Positions 34,918 to 47,700 of a stretch of 64,000 nt of DNA are shown one piece after another. This DNA is from Eunapius fragilis (lineage: Eukaryota > Porifera > Demospongiae > Spongillida > Spongillidae). Under the pieces are notes generated by a model. The model made no database searches, was not told the DNA's origin, and saw only the letters and a list, made by a program, of their open reading frames with translations. Every line of letters begins with the position of its first letter. The stretch's first letter is position 1. The position numbers and the translations under genes were made by a program. Location: contig OY811979.1 of NCBI GenBank assembly GCA_963681505.1, positions 8,869,311 through 8,933,310 of the forward strand, given 5' to 3'.

Positions 34918-37315
34918 ATGGTGTTCCTTGATGACACGATGGGCTTGAAATTCCAAACCAGATGTCGAGGATGTGATACAAAGGTGCGTATTACACATGA
35001 ACACTATACAACGAACAAGGTAAGTGTACTCACAAGCTTGATACATCATGGGTGCATGACACTCATGGTACATATACCTCCCTCACCCCCCTCTCCCTCT
35101 CCTCACTGGTACACCACCCCCTCTCTCTCCTCACTGGTACACCACCCCCTCCCTCTCCTCACTGGTACACCACCCCCTCCCTCTCCTCACTGGTACACCA
35201 CCCCCTCTCTCTCCTCACTGGTACACCATCCCCTCCCTCCCCTCACTGGTACACCACCCCCTCCCTCTCCTCACTGGTACACCACCCCCTCCCTCTCCTC
35301 ACTGGTACACCAGCCCCTCCCTCCCCTCACTGGTACACCATCCCTCCCTCCCCTCACTGGTACACCACCCTTTGTCCCCCCCACCTACACCTCGATATAA
35401 TTAAAAAAAGTGAAAGGTGTATGAGTAAGCATGTGTTTTTTCAGGTGTGACTGTCTTGAAAATGTCTTCCCACATTGTTCACACTGATATGGTTTCTCTC
35501 CTGTATGGGTGAACATGTGTTTTTTTAAGGTAGACTTTTGTGAAAACGTCTTTCCACATTGTTCACACTGATATGGTTTCTCCCCTGTATGAGTGAGCAT
35601 GTGTATTTTCAGGTTTGACTGTCTTGAAAATGTCCTTCCACATTGTTCACACTGATATGGTTTCTCCCCTGTATGAGTGAGCATGTGTATTTTCAGGTTT
35701 GACTGTCTTGAAAATGTCCTTCCACATTGTTCACACTGATATGGTTTCTCTCCTGTATGGGTGAACATGTGTTTTTTTAAGGTAGACTTTTGTGAAAATG
35801 TCTTCCCACATTTTTCACACAGATGTGGTTTCTCTCACTGGTACACCACCCCCTCCCTCTCCTCACAGGTACACCACCCCCTCCCTCTCCTCACTGGTAT
35901 ACCAGCCCCTCCCTCTCCTCACTGGTACACCACCCCCTCCCTCTCCTCATTAGGACACCATCCCCTCCCTCCCCTCACATTTCATATCCTTTCATCCTCT
36001 TGAAAAGATAAATATTAGTACAGGAGAGCGTTTTTGCAACCACTGTAAAAATTTCGTTGCAATGCAAAATGAAGCATTGATGTGGCTTCAATCAGACTAT
36101 CAGGTATTACACTTTTGCATGTCCATTGTTCTCGTTACCCTTTCATTGCCCCCAGCTTTTCTAGAGGGGGGGGGGGGGGCATACGTAGAAATACTGGGAC
36201 AGGGTTGAATAACTTCACAGGCATATACTAGGAGGGGGGTTAGGGGTAGGGCACTATTGAGTCTCAAAAGGGGGGGGGGCATGCTATTTATTACCTCTGC
36301 TCTACGTTTCCCCAATAGGGTACAATAGCTGAAGCAATGAAGTCTGAAGGTGAGCTTGGTGCTGTGGTTTTTGAACCCTAAATGTTTGTACTTCATTTTG
36401 AAGATTGGTCATGTTCATTGTTACGTATTCGTTGACATGTTCATTTGATTAACGTACCCATAAGTGATGCATGATTTAATAGAAATGGCATGCATTAATA
36501 TTATTTTCTATAACCTATTGCAGATGACATGCTGATGCAACTACCTAGTGAAAATTTTTCACACATCAAAAAGCTGCCATTTAATCTGGATTTAACTGAT
36601 ATTGAGAAGGTGCAACAACCTCCATCTGAGGCTTTCTCACTGCGGACATGGATGAACATTTACAGCGAGAAGCTGCATCAGATGTTGAAGAGAAGCGTTA
36701 ATCCATCGTTGAAGTCACAAATATCAGGTATGTTGTGCATCTAAATGATTGTGGTGGTAACCTGTAAAGTAATTATTAATTGTTTTGTTAAAAATTTGTC
36801 CGTCTGTATCTTTGTATCGCAAACATCGCATATCTTTTTTCCTAATCATGTATGGCTACCATTTTATTTCCCAAAAAGTAGAACAAGTTTGCAGAAGCAT
36901 TCACATAGAGATGCACACAATTAAACATAAGCTTTTTTTTTTCATTGCACTAGACCAATGTGACACTTTATATTAAATGTGATTTTTACTAGGGATTACA
37001 TATGGAAGCCGCAAAAAAGAAGAGTTCAGCTTATTGATACCAAACTCATATGACAGCATTGTGATAACTCAACAAATTTCAGACTGCACAAAAGATAAAG
37101 ATGCCAATTTTACTGACTTAGACAACATGCTAAAATCCTGGTCAAAAGAAAGGAACATCACATTGAATAGCTTTGTGATAGCTACTGGTTTGAACTGCAA
37201 TATTCTGCTGATATTGGTGAATGGTACTCTACTTGACATTGAGGAATTGAAAACTACTTTGTTACAGATGACAAGGAATGAAATAAAGATTAATACTGCT
37301 ATCTCATTTTGCTGA
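34918..37315 (+). CDS. Unrecognised protein of about 251 aa with two Cys pairs, five exons
   Basis: Exons 34918-35019 (ATG start), 36008-36103, 36319-36349, 36524-36727 and 36993-37315 (stop) join with matching phases (0,0,1,1) and good GT-AG sites (GTAAGT, GTATTA, GTGAGC, GTATGT). The first exon carries CRGC and the second CNHC, which could form one split zinc site of four cysteines. The middle is acidic and Pro-containing; the C-terminal half is mixed hydrophobic/charged with alternating patterns (SFVIATGLNCNILLILVNGT) suggesting an alpha/beta fold. No signal peptide or span. I do not recognise the family. Intron 1 contains an antisense zinc-finger exon and two minisatellite blocks; the second exon's acceptor (AAAAG) is weak. 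Confidence 0.6.
35090..35385. repeat. 28-bp minisatellite, block 1
   Basis: About ten tandem units beginning CTGGTACACCACCCCCTCCC followed by TCTCCTCA. The same unit makes block 2 at 35838-35985. Confidence 0.95.
35388..35835 (-). CDS. C2H2 zinc-finger array, five fingers, 5' end cut by satellite
   Basis: On the minus strand five C2H2 fingers run from about 35829 to the stop at 35385, joined by perfect TGEKP linkers, each CX2CX12HX3H. Helix regions are SQKSTLKK, SRQSNLKI (twice), SQKSTLKK and SRQSHLKK, so fingers 2 and 3 are near-identical and fingers 1 and 4 alike, a sign of recent internal duplication. The protein ends PFTFFNYIEV after the last finger. At the 5' side the sequence passes from a GEKP-type linker directly into satellite block 2, with no start codon or partner exon recognised. 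It lies antisense in intron 1 of the five-exon gene. Sequence-specific DNA binding is expected for such arrays; the actual gene may be truncated. Confidence 0.75.
35838..35985. repeat. 28-bp minisatellite, block 2
   Basis: About five units of the same repeat as 35090-35385, on the other side of the zinc-finger exon. Confidence 0.95.
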
Positions 37316-37614
37316 ACTTTTATTATCTTACTCATTTACACATGTATCACACAATTGAAGGAAAAAATTTGATACACGAATAGCATTGCTCTGGGAACAA
37401 AATGGCTGGGAACAAAATGTATTGCCTTATATGTACGTCTTGTACCTCAAATACAGCATTTTAAAATTCCTATTAGACAATTGCACAATATGGTATGCAA
37501 TATGCATTGTTCCAAATATGCAGCCATGATTGTATTTATAAATTATTAGGTACTAACTACACAGACCGTCCAATATCAATCATGCAAAATGTCCTTTCAA
37601 TATGAATGTGTGGG

Positions 37615-40303
37615 TTATTTCAGGCATACACCCTGCCGCATTGCTCTGGGGGTTGGGGATAGAATGAAGAAGTCATTATTGAGCAAAAAATCCTTACCTC
37701 ATCTGTAAGAATTCAGCTAGCCAGACAGCTCCACATTTAAACAGTGCATCCATCAGCTTTCCTCTGTCCCCTCCATTCCTCTTAGACCAACTAACCAGCA
37801 CCTCATAACAGTCAGTGTTGGGGTCATCTTCAATCAGCAACCACTTCTTAAGTTGGGTGCAGTCTTCAACATAGTGAGATACATCACGTATCTCCTCATC
37901 ACTGACAGGTGGCTGTACAGTTGATGTGTAGTTACCTGGGACAGTGGGCAGATGTGTAAGAACTGAAGCAGAGATATGTCAGGCAAACTCACTTATTGTA
38001 TGGATTTCTGTTATTGGAGTTAAGTAGCCATTTTTGGCTAATGCTTGTGAAAGCTTCTCCTTGATGGGTAGAGAGTAATCATTTTTCCAGGTCTGCACCA
38101 TGGACAGTATAAACTCCTGCATAGTGTGGTATTGAGTGCTCTGGTATAGCCAAGGGCTACCCCCAAATATTCTATCTTCTGGGGTGTTAGGGTAGCAAGG
38201 TCATGAGATAGTTTAACTAGTAACTCATCACTGAGGACATCTGTAGGAAAATGAAAGGTGAAACCGTGTCACAATGGAAAACAAGACCACAAACAAACCT
38301 TCAGTCTTCAGCGCAATGGTCCTTGGACCCTGGTTGAGAAAATTAGAAGTTATATAACCTTAATTAGCTAGGTTGGGTGGATACACAGCATATATAACAA
38401 TTACAACTTGAGGCATGCACTAACATGTTCAACACTTAGCATGAGTGACACACAAATGTTAATGCCAATATGCACTGGTAATATTTTAAATAAAGCACAC
38501 CACACCCTCCTTCACTAACCTTGTATGGTGCTCTAAGCCAAGCCATAGTGCTGTCTTCCAGACCAACATCTTTCTTGCAGTGAGGGCAAAACAACTTCCT
38601 GCAGTCCTCATCTGCCATCTCCAGTGCATGGAAGGGGGTGAAGTGAGGTCCATGTGGGCACACTATGGACAGACTGTATTGGAGGTCTGGAACATGCAGA
38701 CATACACGCTGAGCAAAGTCTACAGCAGCTGATTTGAACATGCTGCACCAATCAAAAGATTCTGACGGATCACTCAGCTCAGTCACCTTGAGTTCCAAGT
38801 AGTTTGCAATAATTGTAATGTCTGCTGACGTACAATCATGGACCAACTGAAGGTGTAACTGGTTACCATAGTTACTCCTTGTGTCAGTGACCACATATGC
38901 AGAATACAGCTCACGAATGACCTTCACAAATGTGACCAGGTGGTGATGTTGGAGTACTGAGCATGAGAACACAGCGTACAATGATGTGGAGCCTTTGTAC
39001 AGGGAAGGAGAGGTGCTCTTGGGGTTAAGGGAAGGCATAAAGTATGTGCGTAGTCCCTCTGACTGCAGGTTACTGTCAACCCTAACAGCCAGATCAACAT
39101 CTTCCAGGACCTTCACAATAAACTCTTCACCATCCATTTTCTGTGACTTCTTAGCAGAGGTAATTGTGAGGTATCCTAAAAGTTGCTCACTTGATTGATG
39201 TCGGTGGTATAGTTTTTTAACCCTATCAAGGAAATCGCATGGTTTTATGATCACATGATCATGCAGGATGCTGGATGGGTCAGTGGGGTTATATAACATG
39301 CTCCAACATTTGTAGTACCTATCCAAAAATAACTCCACTTCACGTTCATCCATGATACCATATTCGTCAGCTGCTGCTAGTAGCTCCTCCTTTGTCATGT
39401 ACCACTTTATGCTGCTGTTCAGGTTGTCACGGAGACATAACCACGTCAGGGGAACTTCCATCTTGCACTCTTCATGCCTCTTGCCTATTGACTCAATGAT
39501 TACTTCTCTTATCTTCATGACATCACCTTGGTTCAAAGCATTTACAGCTATACACTTGGGGTACAGCATATCTCCCAATCCCATCTCTTCAGCCTTGGCC
39601 CCCACCCATCTCATGACTGATTGCTGTCTGGCTCTTAGCTTGCCCTGTGGAAGAAGGTCTGCATGTGTCCCCACCACTATGACCCCACAGCGTGCAAGAG
39701 ATGGTGGCTCCATCAGGTAGTCCAGTTTGCTGTACGGCTCCATCAGAATATCTTGTTCACCTCTTTTCTGGTACTTCTCTTGGTGCATGTCTACAGGACT
39801 ATGGAGGCTATCCCCATCAGTGGCCAGGTTCACCACACTTAACATCACCAGGTGTTTGGAGGGTGGTAATAGCAATGGCAGGAACTCTGCTAACACCAAC
39901 GTCCCAGATGTTAACCAATGTTAGTCCTTTGATGTCAGCATAACGAGTGCCCAATCTTTTAACAGACTCCCAGATATCAACATCCTTATCAGTGACCTCA
40001 TCTGTATTAATGATGAAATTAGGAGTGTGGCCTTCCTTAGCATATGCCTGAGATATCCCAACGCCCACTCCCAGAGCACTGGCTTCAGTCTTAGACACTT
40101 GCATCCATTCCCATCTGTGGCCATCAGAGGTCAGAAGGGCTTCCTTTACAGAGAGACCATCATTCTTGATGATGGTATCAGTAGGAATATCAGTAGGGAT
40201 CAGGTGATTCAATATCTGGGATTTACCAGCTGATGGCAGACCAGTGATAATGACACGCAATAGTGAAAGTTCAACTGTGTACTTCCCCTCTGACAATAAC
40301 TTC
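37615..40303 (-). CDS. ROCO-type GTPase with two death domains (frame broken twice)
   Basis: Minus strand. A large exon 40303-38520 encodes a Ras-like Roc domain: P-loop GLPSAGKS, a WDVG switch, GTHADLL in place of the usual NKxD, followed by a COR-like region and a Cys/His block (CPHG..CPHC near its end). Then 38329-38299, 38240-37993 (first death domain, LTPQKIEYLGVALG..), 37935-37698 (second death domain, YEVLVSWSKRNGG) and 37645-37615 (stop). Splice phases agree. Two places need a one-base change: near 39895, right after WDVG, and near 38147, inside the first death domain. ROCO proteins are signalling GTPases and death domains assemble signalling complexes (family knowledge). Exons 5' of 40303, before the transposon at 40563, are not identified. 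It may be a young pseudogene or carry sequencing indels. Confidence 0.75.
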
Positions 40304-40562
40304 CTGTTAAGAATACCTACAGGTTAGGAATGTAAATATACATCGTAAAGTACCGCATATAATACCCTCCGCCCCCATTGAAAAAAATACGTGCGTCTCC
40401 GTAACCACAAGAGCAGGGACTAAGCTATTTCGTTTTTCGAGATAAAAAGGGTTGTCTATAATTGTTTTAGCCCAGCGCTGATGGTTACCGAAGATACGTG
40501 CGTTTAAAAAATATTTTTCGATGGGGACGGAGGGGGGTGTTATATGCGGGACTTTACGGTAT

Positions 40563-43038
40563 ACAAGTAAATAAAAACATTCTCTACGAGAAAGTTGGTG
40601 GGATATAGGATTTGATTATGACATTGGTGGTGTAAAAAGCAAGGAAACAAGGTCTTATCAGAAGGGAAAATGTCATAGTCCTATATTTAGCACATTTCTA
40701 GGGCATGTGTTGTTTGTGTGCTAAATATAGGACTATGACATTTTCCCTTCTGATAAGACCTTGTTTCCTTGCTTTTTACACCACCAATGTCATAATCAAA
40801 TCCTATATCCCACCAACTTTCTCGTAGAGAATGTTTTTATTTACTTGTTTTCTTTATTTTTTTTCATACCCATTTAATTATACAAGACATTAGTCTCGTA
40901 CCCAGACCGTCTATGACGTAAGCGATTATCGCTGTAAACAGTATAATCACTACGTCCATACGTATGGACGTAGTGTTTACAGCGATAATCGCTTACGTCA
41001 TAGACGGTCTGGGTACGAGACTAACAAGACATAGGAGGCTGATAGTCGATTGTTTATCAAAGTATTATATTATATAAAAGCGAGTCCTCCAGCCGATTCT
41101 GAAGCTATTGGTGAAATTTTCATCGCTTAGAAATGTTCCTGTCCTGAGTTATGCGTGGGCAAGAAGGAGAAGAAGGAGAAGACGACCCGCCCCTTGTTCC
41201 GAGACTGGGTACGAGGACGGGCAGTACACTCTTGTTCTCAACAACCACGCGGTTCAGCGACATGAAACAAAAACGAAACTACTCATTTTTGACTTCTAGA
41301 TCGATTGCTAAAACAAGCTACACGATCCGATCGTCGGGAGTGTTGTTACAGACGGGTCGCGTTTTTTTAATGACATTCATAGTCGGGGTCAAATCCTATA
41401 TGGAAGTTTCTAACGAAACTTCCGATATTCAATTAAATTGGACACTCCCTAAATTCAGGTAAGCATGATGCAATACATCATAAAGTATACAGAAATCAAT
41501 ACTACAATGCACGTGATTACATTCTTAGGGGGACAGCATCTAGGAAGTTGCTATATGGCAGTCAAATTAATGGTCCAGGCACTAATACATTTAGGAATTT
41601 TAGGCATCAAATCCAATTACGGTAAAAATCAACACAGAAAACCGAAGCCATAAACTGCGATAAAATTCTATAAAAGCTATTAGTATATGCAACATGATAT
41701 TTCCAAACACTACGTTCAGTACATTGCAATTAAACATGCCAAGCAACTCCAAATGTTTACTGCAACCACATGCAACATGACAAGGTCAAAAATGTAACCC
41801 TAAGTATGAGAATGGAGTAGATGAGTACAATACTATTTACAGTGAAAAATGTATACTAAATCTGGTCCCTTTTAAAGCTCTGTACAGTGATAAAATAACT
41901 TTACCTTACTATCGAGAGTTACGTTAGTAACTCTCATATAGGATTTGACCCCGATTATGAATGTCATTAAAAAAACGCGACCCGCTTCTAACAAGACTCC
42001 CGACGAGCGGATGGCTTACCTTGTTATCGTCGTCGTACAAGAAGGCAACAACAAGCAGTTTCGTGTTTGTTTGATGTCACAAAACCGCGTGGTTGTAGAG
42101 AACAAAACAATTTTCGAAACTCGTACCCAGTCCCACGTATTTCTCGTTCTTGTTCTTGTTCTTGTTCTTGACCACGCATAACTCGGGATAGGAACACTTT
42201 TAAGAAATGAAAATTACACCAATGGCTTCAGAATTCGTTGGCATTCTCGCTTCTGTGGTCAAAACGTCTCGAGGCTACATGACATATATCGGTGGTTTTG
42301 TTAGCAAATCACGTATAGTTAAGCTTACTGCACTGACAAGACAGGTCCTACTTCGCTCTTTATACGAAGTACTAGCAGTATACATCATGTAATCAAATGT
42401 GTATGGTCTGGGCACTACACGTAGTGGTAATTAACTGTGGCGGTTATAATAACGTGCACGTGCGTACTATAATCATTCTTGTTATTCGATCGTTGTAAGT
42501 TTGACGCTCTTTGTAACTTAGTGAAGTAGTTTTTTTTTTTTTTTTCAAAATGCCTTCACGTGCAAGGTACAGATCCTGATAAAAGACAGCGATATTGCCA
42601 CAGTCCTGAACGTGCATCTCGCTCGGCGAAAAGAGTTAAGGTCACTCAAAGGTATGTGGTACCTTTACAACCTCCCTCTCATATCGCGATGGATTACTTA
42701 ACATGCTATACGGCTCATAATCGGGTATGAATAAAAATCAATGAAACAAGTAAATAAAAAACATTCTCTATGAGAAAGTTGGTGGCATATAGGATTTGAA
42801 GGCAATGGTGGTGTAAAAAGGAAGGAAACAAGGGTCTAATAATAAGGGAAAATGGAATAGTCCTATATTTAGCACATTTCTATATGTAGGATATAGTATG
42901 TTATTCGTGTGCTAAATATAGGACTATTCCATTTTCCCTTATTATTAGACCCTTGTTTCCTTCCTTTTTACACCACCATTGCCTTCAAATCCTATATGCC
43001 ACCAACTTTCTCATAGAGAATGTTTTTTATTTACTTGT
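40563..43038 (-). mobile_element. 2.46-kb composite foldback element, copy 2
   Basis: Reverse-oriented relative of 8190-10651. The ends are palindromes 40563-40848 and 42746-43038, each beginning ACAAGTAAATAAAA and ending in its complement. Inside, 41075-41430 and 41885-42250 are inverted copies (shared CCGATTCTGAAGC/GTTATGCGTGG blocks), so the arms extend well past the end palindromes. The centre 41430-41885 is unique and non-coding. A small palindromic element is inserted at 40891-41023. It lies between the ROCO and ankyrin/coiled-coil genes. No transposase is seen. Confidence 0.85.
40891..41023. mobile_element. 133-bp near-perfect palindromic MITE with 9-bp target duplication
   Basis: Starts TAGTCTCGTACCCAGACC and ends with the exact complement. 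The outer 50-base arms pair perfectly, as does an inner 26-bp palindrome; only GTATAATC breaks symmetry. ACAAGACAT is present on both sides (40882-40890, 41024-41032). The other foldback copy near 9998-10010 has a single related site without the insert. A 9-bp duplication is typical of Mutator-like elements (family knowledge). Confidence 0.85.
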
Positions 43039-43131
43039 CACAGCTATAAAAGCTATTTGTACTTGCACCATGATATTTGAACACTACATTGCAATATGCT
43101 TCCCTTGATTAAGAATTACATTATACCACCA

Positions 43132-44721
43132 TCACAAAAACATCTCACATTTTTGGGGGGATCCTACATCACTCATGTACCCTGGTGGCATACGCACAAT
43201 TGCCTTTCTCTCTAACATCAAAGCCTTTTGTTTGGCTTCAACACGCCTTTCAGTGGCAGCTGCATCATGCTGTAGTCTGTCCAACTGCTTCAGCAGGTCT
43301 ACCCTCTCAGCCTCATTACGCTGCTTCACGTTGCTTAGTTCCTCCTTCAGCTGAACATTTTCTGAATTTAACTTTACATAAGGAAAGAGATGGATACATC
43401 AAGTACACAAGGTGCCCATCCTCCCATCCTCCATCCTCACTTACCCCTGCTCCATCCTCACTTACCCCTCCTCAATCCTAGGATCCCCACACCTCCCTCC
43501 CTTCACACATGGCCTTTGGTGGACACACAGCCCCTCCCACTACCCACCCACCTTTTGAGACATTATCTTTGCCTCTATGGCCAGTTCCTTTGTCTTGTCC
43601 TTCTGCTCAACAAGTTTCTTATACTCCTCCTCAAGTCTAGGAGTTTCCATAAATGAGTAACTGGATTCATCCTTAGAGTCACCCTCACTTGGATCATCCT
43701 GTTGGCACGGCACAATATGGTTAAGGCACCATTCAGACCTGAGCCATCCTTTACAACTCCCACACAATGCTAACCCTCACCCTTCACCATCACAACCTAA
43801 CCCTAACCCTCACCCATCACCATCACAACCTAACCCTCTCCCTTCACCATCACAACCTAACCCTCACCCTTCACATCACAACCTACCATCACCTTCACAT
43901 CACAACCTAACCCTCACCTTCCCCATCACAACCTAACCCTCACCCTTCACCATCACAACCTAACCCTCACCCTTCACCATCACAACCTAACCCTTTCCCT
44001 TTACTATCACAACTTAACCATCTCCCTTCACCATCACAACCTACCCTTATCCCTTCACCATCACAACCTAACCCTCACCCTTCACCATCACAACCTAACC
44101 CTCACCCTTCACCATCACAACTTAACCCTCTCCATCACACAGTACTGAACCCTAGTACTCAAATGTGCAATGTCAAATGCTGAAAAGTGGAGTAGGGGAA
44201 GGAGTGAGGAAGGAGTGGGGAAGGAGGGGGAGGGAGGGGAAGGGAGAGGGAGGGGAAGAGAAGGTTTTGTATAATCACCACAGCGCTCACCCCAGATACC
44301 TGAAGGGTTAACTACATGCACATAGTACTCACCCCAGATGCCTGAAGGGTTAACTACATGCACACAGTACTCACCGCAGATGCCTGAAGGGTTAACTCGT
44401 GCAATTCAGTCTCTAGTTCTGCTATAGTCTTCCAAGCTGCCTTGAGCTCATCTGTAGCACCACTGATGGTCATGGAGGAGGTAGACGACACATGTGACCC
44501 TTCGCTGCCTGCATCCACAGGTCTGGAGGAGCGTGGCTTGTTCAAATAGCTGGCCAAAATGCTCTCAAAGGTGACCTGTGTAATACATGCATATTATTTG
44601 ATATCATTTGACCTCTATAGTACATATCACCTGACCCTTGACCCTAAAAAGCTCTTAAAAATAAAAATGACACTTTAGAAGTGATACACATGCCCAATTC
44701 TGTGCCTGAACTCTTTGAGTG

Positions 44722-44754
<33 letters not shown>

Positions 44755-47700
44755 GGGCATATTCATATGTCAGGCAAGTGACAAACCCAAGTAACTACTC
44801 AGCCGTGAAATGCTAATATTTATTTTACACCCCATGGCTAAAGAGTATGAATACATTTAGTGATAAGAAATTTAAATGGTGTCCCAGGCATTATGGCACA
44901 TCTCCAATACTAATGTTTGGAAGTGGTATATTTAAACCTGTCACTTGAATTCTTCACCCATTTGTGGCCCTATGAGACTGGATGGATGAACATCAGTTGT
45001 AAGTGCTCCATGTCCCATAAGGAATTACCTCCCCCCACGTTCCAGTGAAGACCACTGATGGTACATTGAAGACTACTGATGGTACAGTGAATACTACTGA
45101 TGGTACATTGAAGACTACTGATGGTACAGTGAAGACTACTGATGGTACATTGAAGACTACTGATCTTACAGTGAAGACTACTGATGGTACAGTGAAGACC
45201 ACTGATGGTACAGTGAAGACCACTGATGGTACAGTGAAGACCACTGATGGTACAGTGAAGACTACTGATGGTACAGTGAAGACCACTGATGGTACAGTGA
45301 AGACCACTGATGGTACAGCGAAGACCACTGATGGTACAGTGAAGACCACTGATGGTACATTGAAGACCACTGATGGTACAGTGAAGACCACTGATGGTAC
45401 AGTGAAGATCACTGATGGTACAGTGAAGACCACTAATGGTACATTGAAGACTACTGATGGTACAGTGAAGACCACTGATGGTACAGTGAAGACTACTGAT
45501 GGTACAGTGAAGACCACTGATGGTACATTGAAGACTACTGATCGTACAGTGAAGACCACTGATGGTACATTGAAGACTACTGATCTTACAGTGAAGACTA
45601 CTGATGGTACAGTGAAGACCACTGATGGTACAGTGAAGACTACTGATGGTACAGCGAAGACCACTGATGGTACATTGAAGACTACTGATCGTACAGTGAA
45701 GACCACTGATGGTACATTGAAGACTACTGATATTACAGTGAAGACTACTGATGGTACAGTGAAGACCACTGATGGTACAGTGAAGACTACTGATGGTACA
45801 GTGACCACTGATGGTACAGTGAAGACCACTGATGGTACAGTGAAGACCACTGATGGTAAGTGATGACCACTTATGGTACAGTGAAGACCACTGATGGTAC
45901 AGTGAAGACTACTGATGGTACAGTGAAGACCACTGATGGTACAGTGAAGACCACTGATGGTACAGTGAAGACCACTGACGGTACAGTGAAGACCACTGAT
46001 GGTACAGTGAAAACCACTGATGGTACAGTGAAGACCACTGATGGTACAGTGAAGACCACTGATGGTACATTGAAGACCACTGATGGTACAGTGAAGACCA
46101 CTGATGGTACAGTGAAGACCACTGATGGTACAGTGAAGACCACTGATGGTACAGTGAAGATGACTGATGGTACAGTGAAGACCACTGATGGTATAGTGAA
46201 GACCACTGATGGTACAGTGAAGATCACTGATGGTACAGTGAAGACCACTGATGGTACAGTGAAGACCACTGATGGTACAGTGAAGACCACTGATGGTACA
46301 GTGAAGACCACTGATGGTACAGTGAAGACCACTGATGGTACAGTGAAGACCACTGATGGTACAGTGAAGACCACTGATGGTACAGTGAAGACCACTGATG
46401 GTACAGTGAAGACCAATGATGGTACAGTGAAGACCACTGATGGTACAGTGAAGACCACTGATGGTCCAGTGAAGATCACTGATGGTACAGTGAAGACCAC
46501 TGATGGTACAGTGAAGACCACTGATGGTACAGTGAAGACCACTGATGGTACAGTGAAGACCACTGATGGTACAGTGAAGACTACTGATGGTACAGTGAAG
46601 ACCACTGATGGTACATTGAAGACTACTGATGGTACAGTGAAGACCACTGATGGTAAATGATGACCACTGATGGTACAGTGAAGACCACTGATGGTACAGT
46701 GAAGACTACTGATGGTACAGTGAAGACCACTGATGGTACAGTGAAGACCACTGATGGTACATTGAAGACCACTGACGGTACAGTGAAGACCACTGATGGT
46801 ACAGTGAAGACCACTGATGGTAAATGATGACCACTGATGGTACAGTGAAGACCACTGATGGTACAGTGAAGACTACTGATGGTACAGTGAAGACCACTGA
46901 TGGTACAGTGAAGACCACTGATGGTACATTGAAGACAACTGATGGTACAGTGAAGACCACTGATGGTACAGTGAAGACCACTGATGGTACAGTGAAGACC
47001 ACTGATGGTACAGTGAAGACCACTGATGGTCCAATGAAGATCACTGATGGTACAGTGAAGACCACTGATGGTACAGTGAAGAACACTGATAGTACAGTGA
47101 AGACCACTGATGGTACAGTGAAGACCACTGATAGTACAGTGAAGACCACTGATGGTACAGTGAAGACCACTGATGGTACAGTGAAGACCACTGATGGTAC
47201 AGTGAAGACCAATGATGGTACAGTGAAGACCACTGATGGTACAGTGAAGACCACTGATGGTACATTGAAGACCACTGATGGTACAGTGAAGACCACTGAT
47301 GGTACAGTGAAGATCACTGATGGTACAGTGAAGACCACTGATGGTACAATGAAGACCACTGATGGTACAGTGAAGACCACTGATGGTACAGTGAAGACCA
47401 CTGATGGTACAGTGAAGACCACTGATGGTACAGTGAAGACCACTGATGGTACAGTGAAGATCACTGATGGTACAGTGAAGACCACTGATGGTACAGTGAA
47501 GACCACTGATGGTACAGTGAAGACCACTGTTGGTACAGTGAAGACCACTGATGGTACAGTGAAGACCACTGATGGTACAGTGAAGACCACTGATGGTACA
47601 GTGAAGACCACTGATGGTACATTGAAGACTACTGATCGTACAGTGAAGACCACTGATGGTACATTGAAGACTACTGATCTTACAGTGAAGACTACTGATG

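Noticed and set aside
43790-43830. Interstitial telomere repeat (CCTAACCC)
   Set aside because: Only one or two hexamers per 26-bp unit; not a (TTAGGG)n array. The same holds for the GCTTAGGGTC units at 51510-51880.
44286-44400. CRISPR-like or other direct-repeat array
   Set aside because: Eukaryotic context, only three adjoining copies without spacers; it is a simple tandem duplication of an exon end. The other arrays also lack unique spacers.
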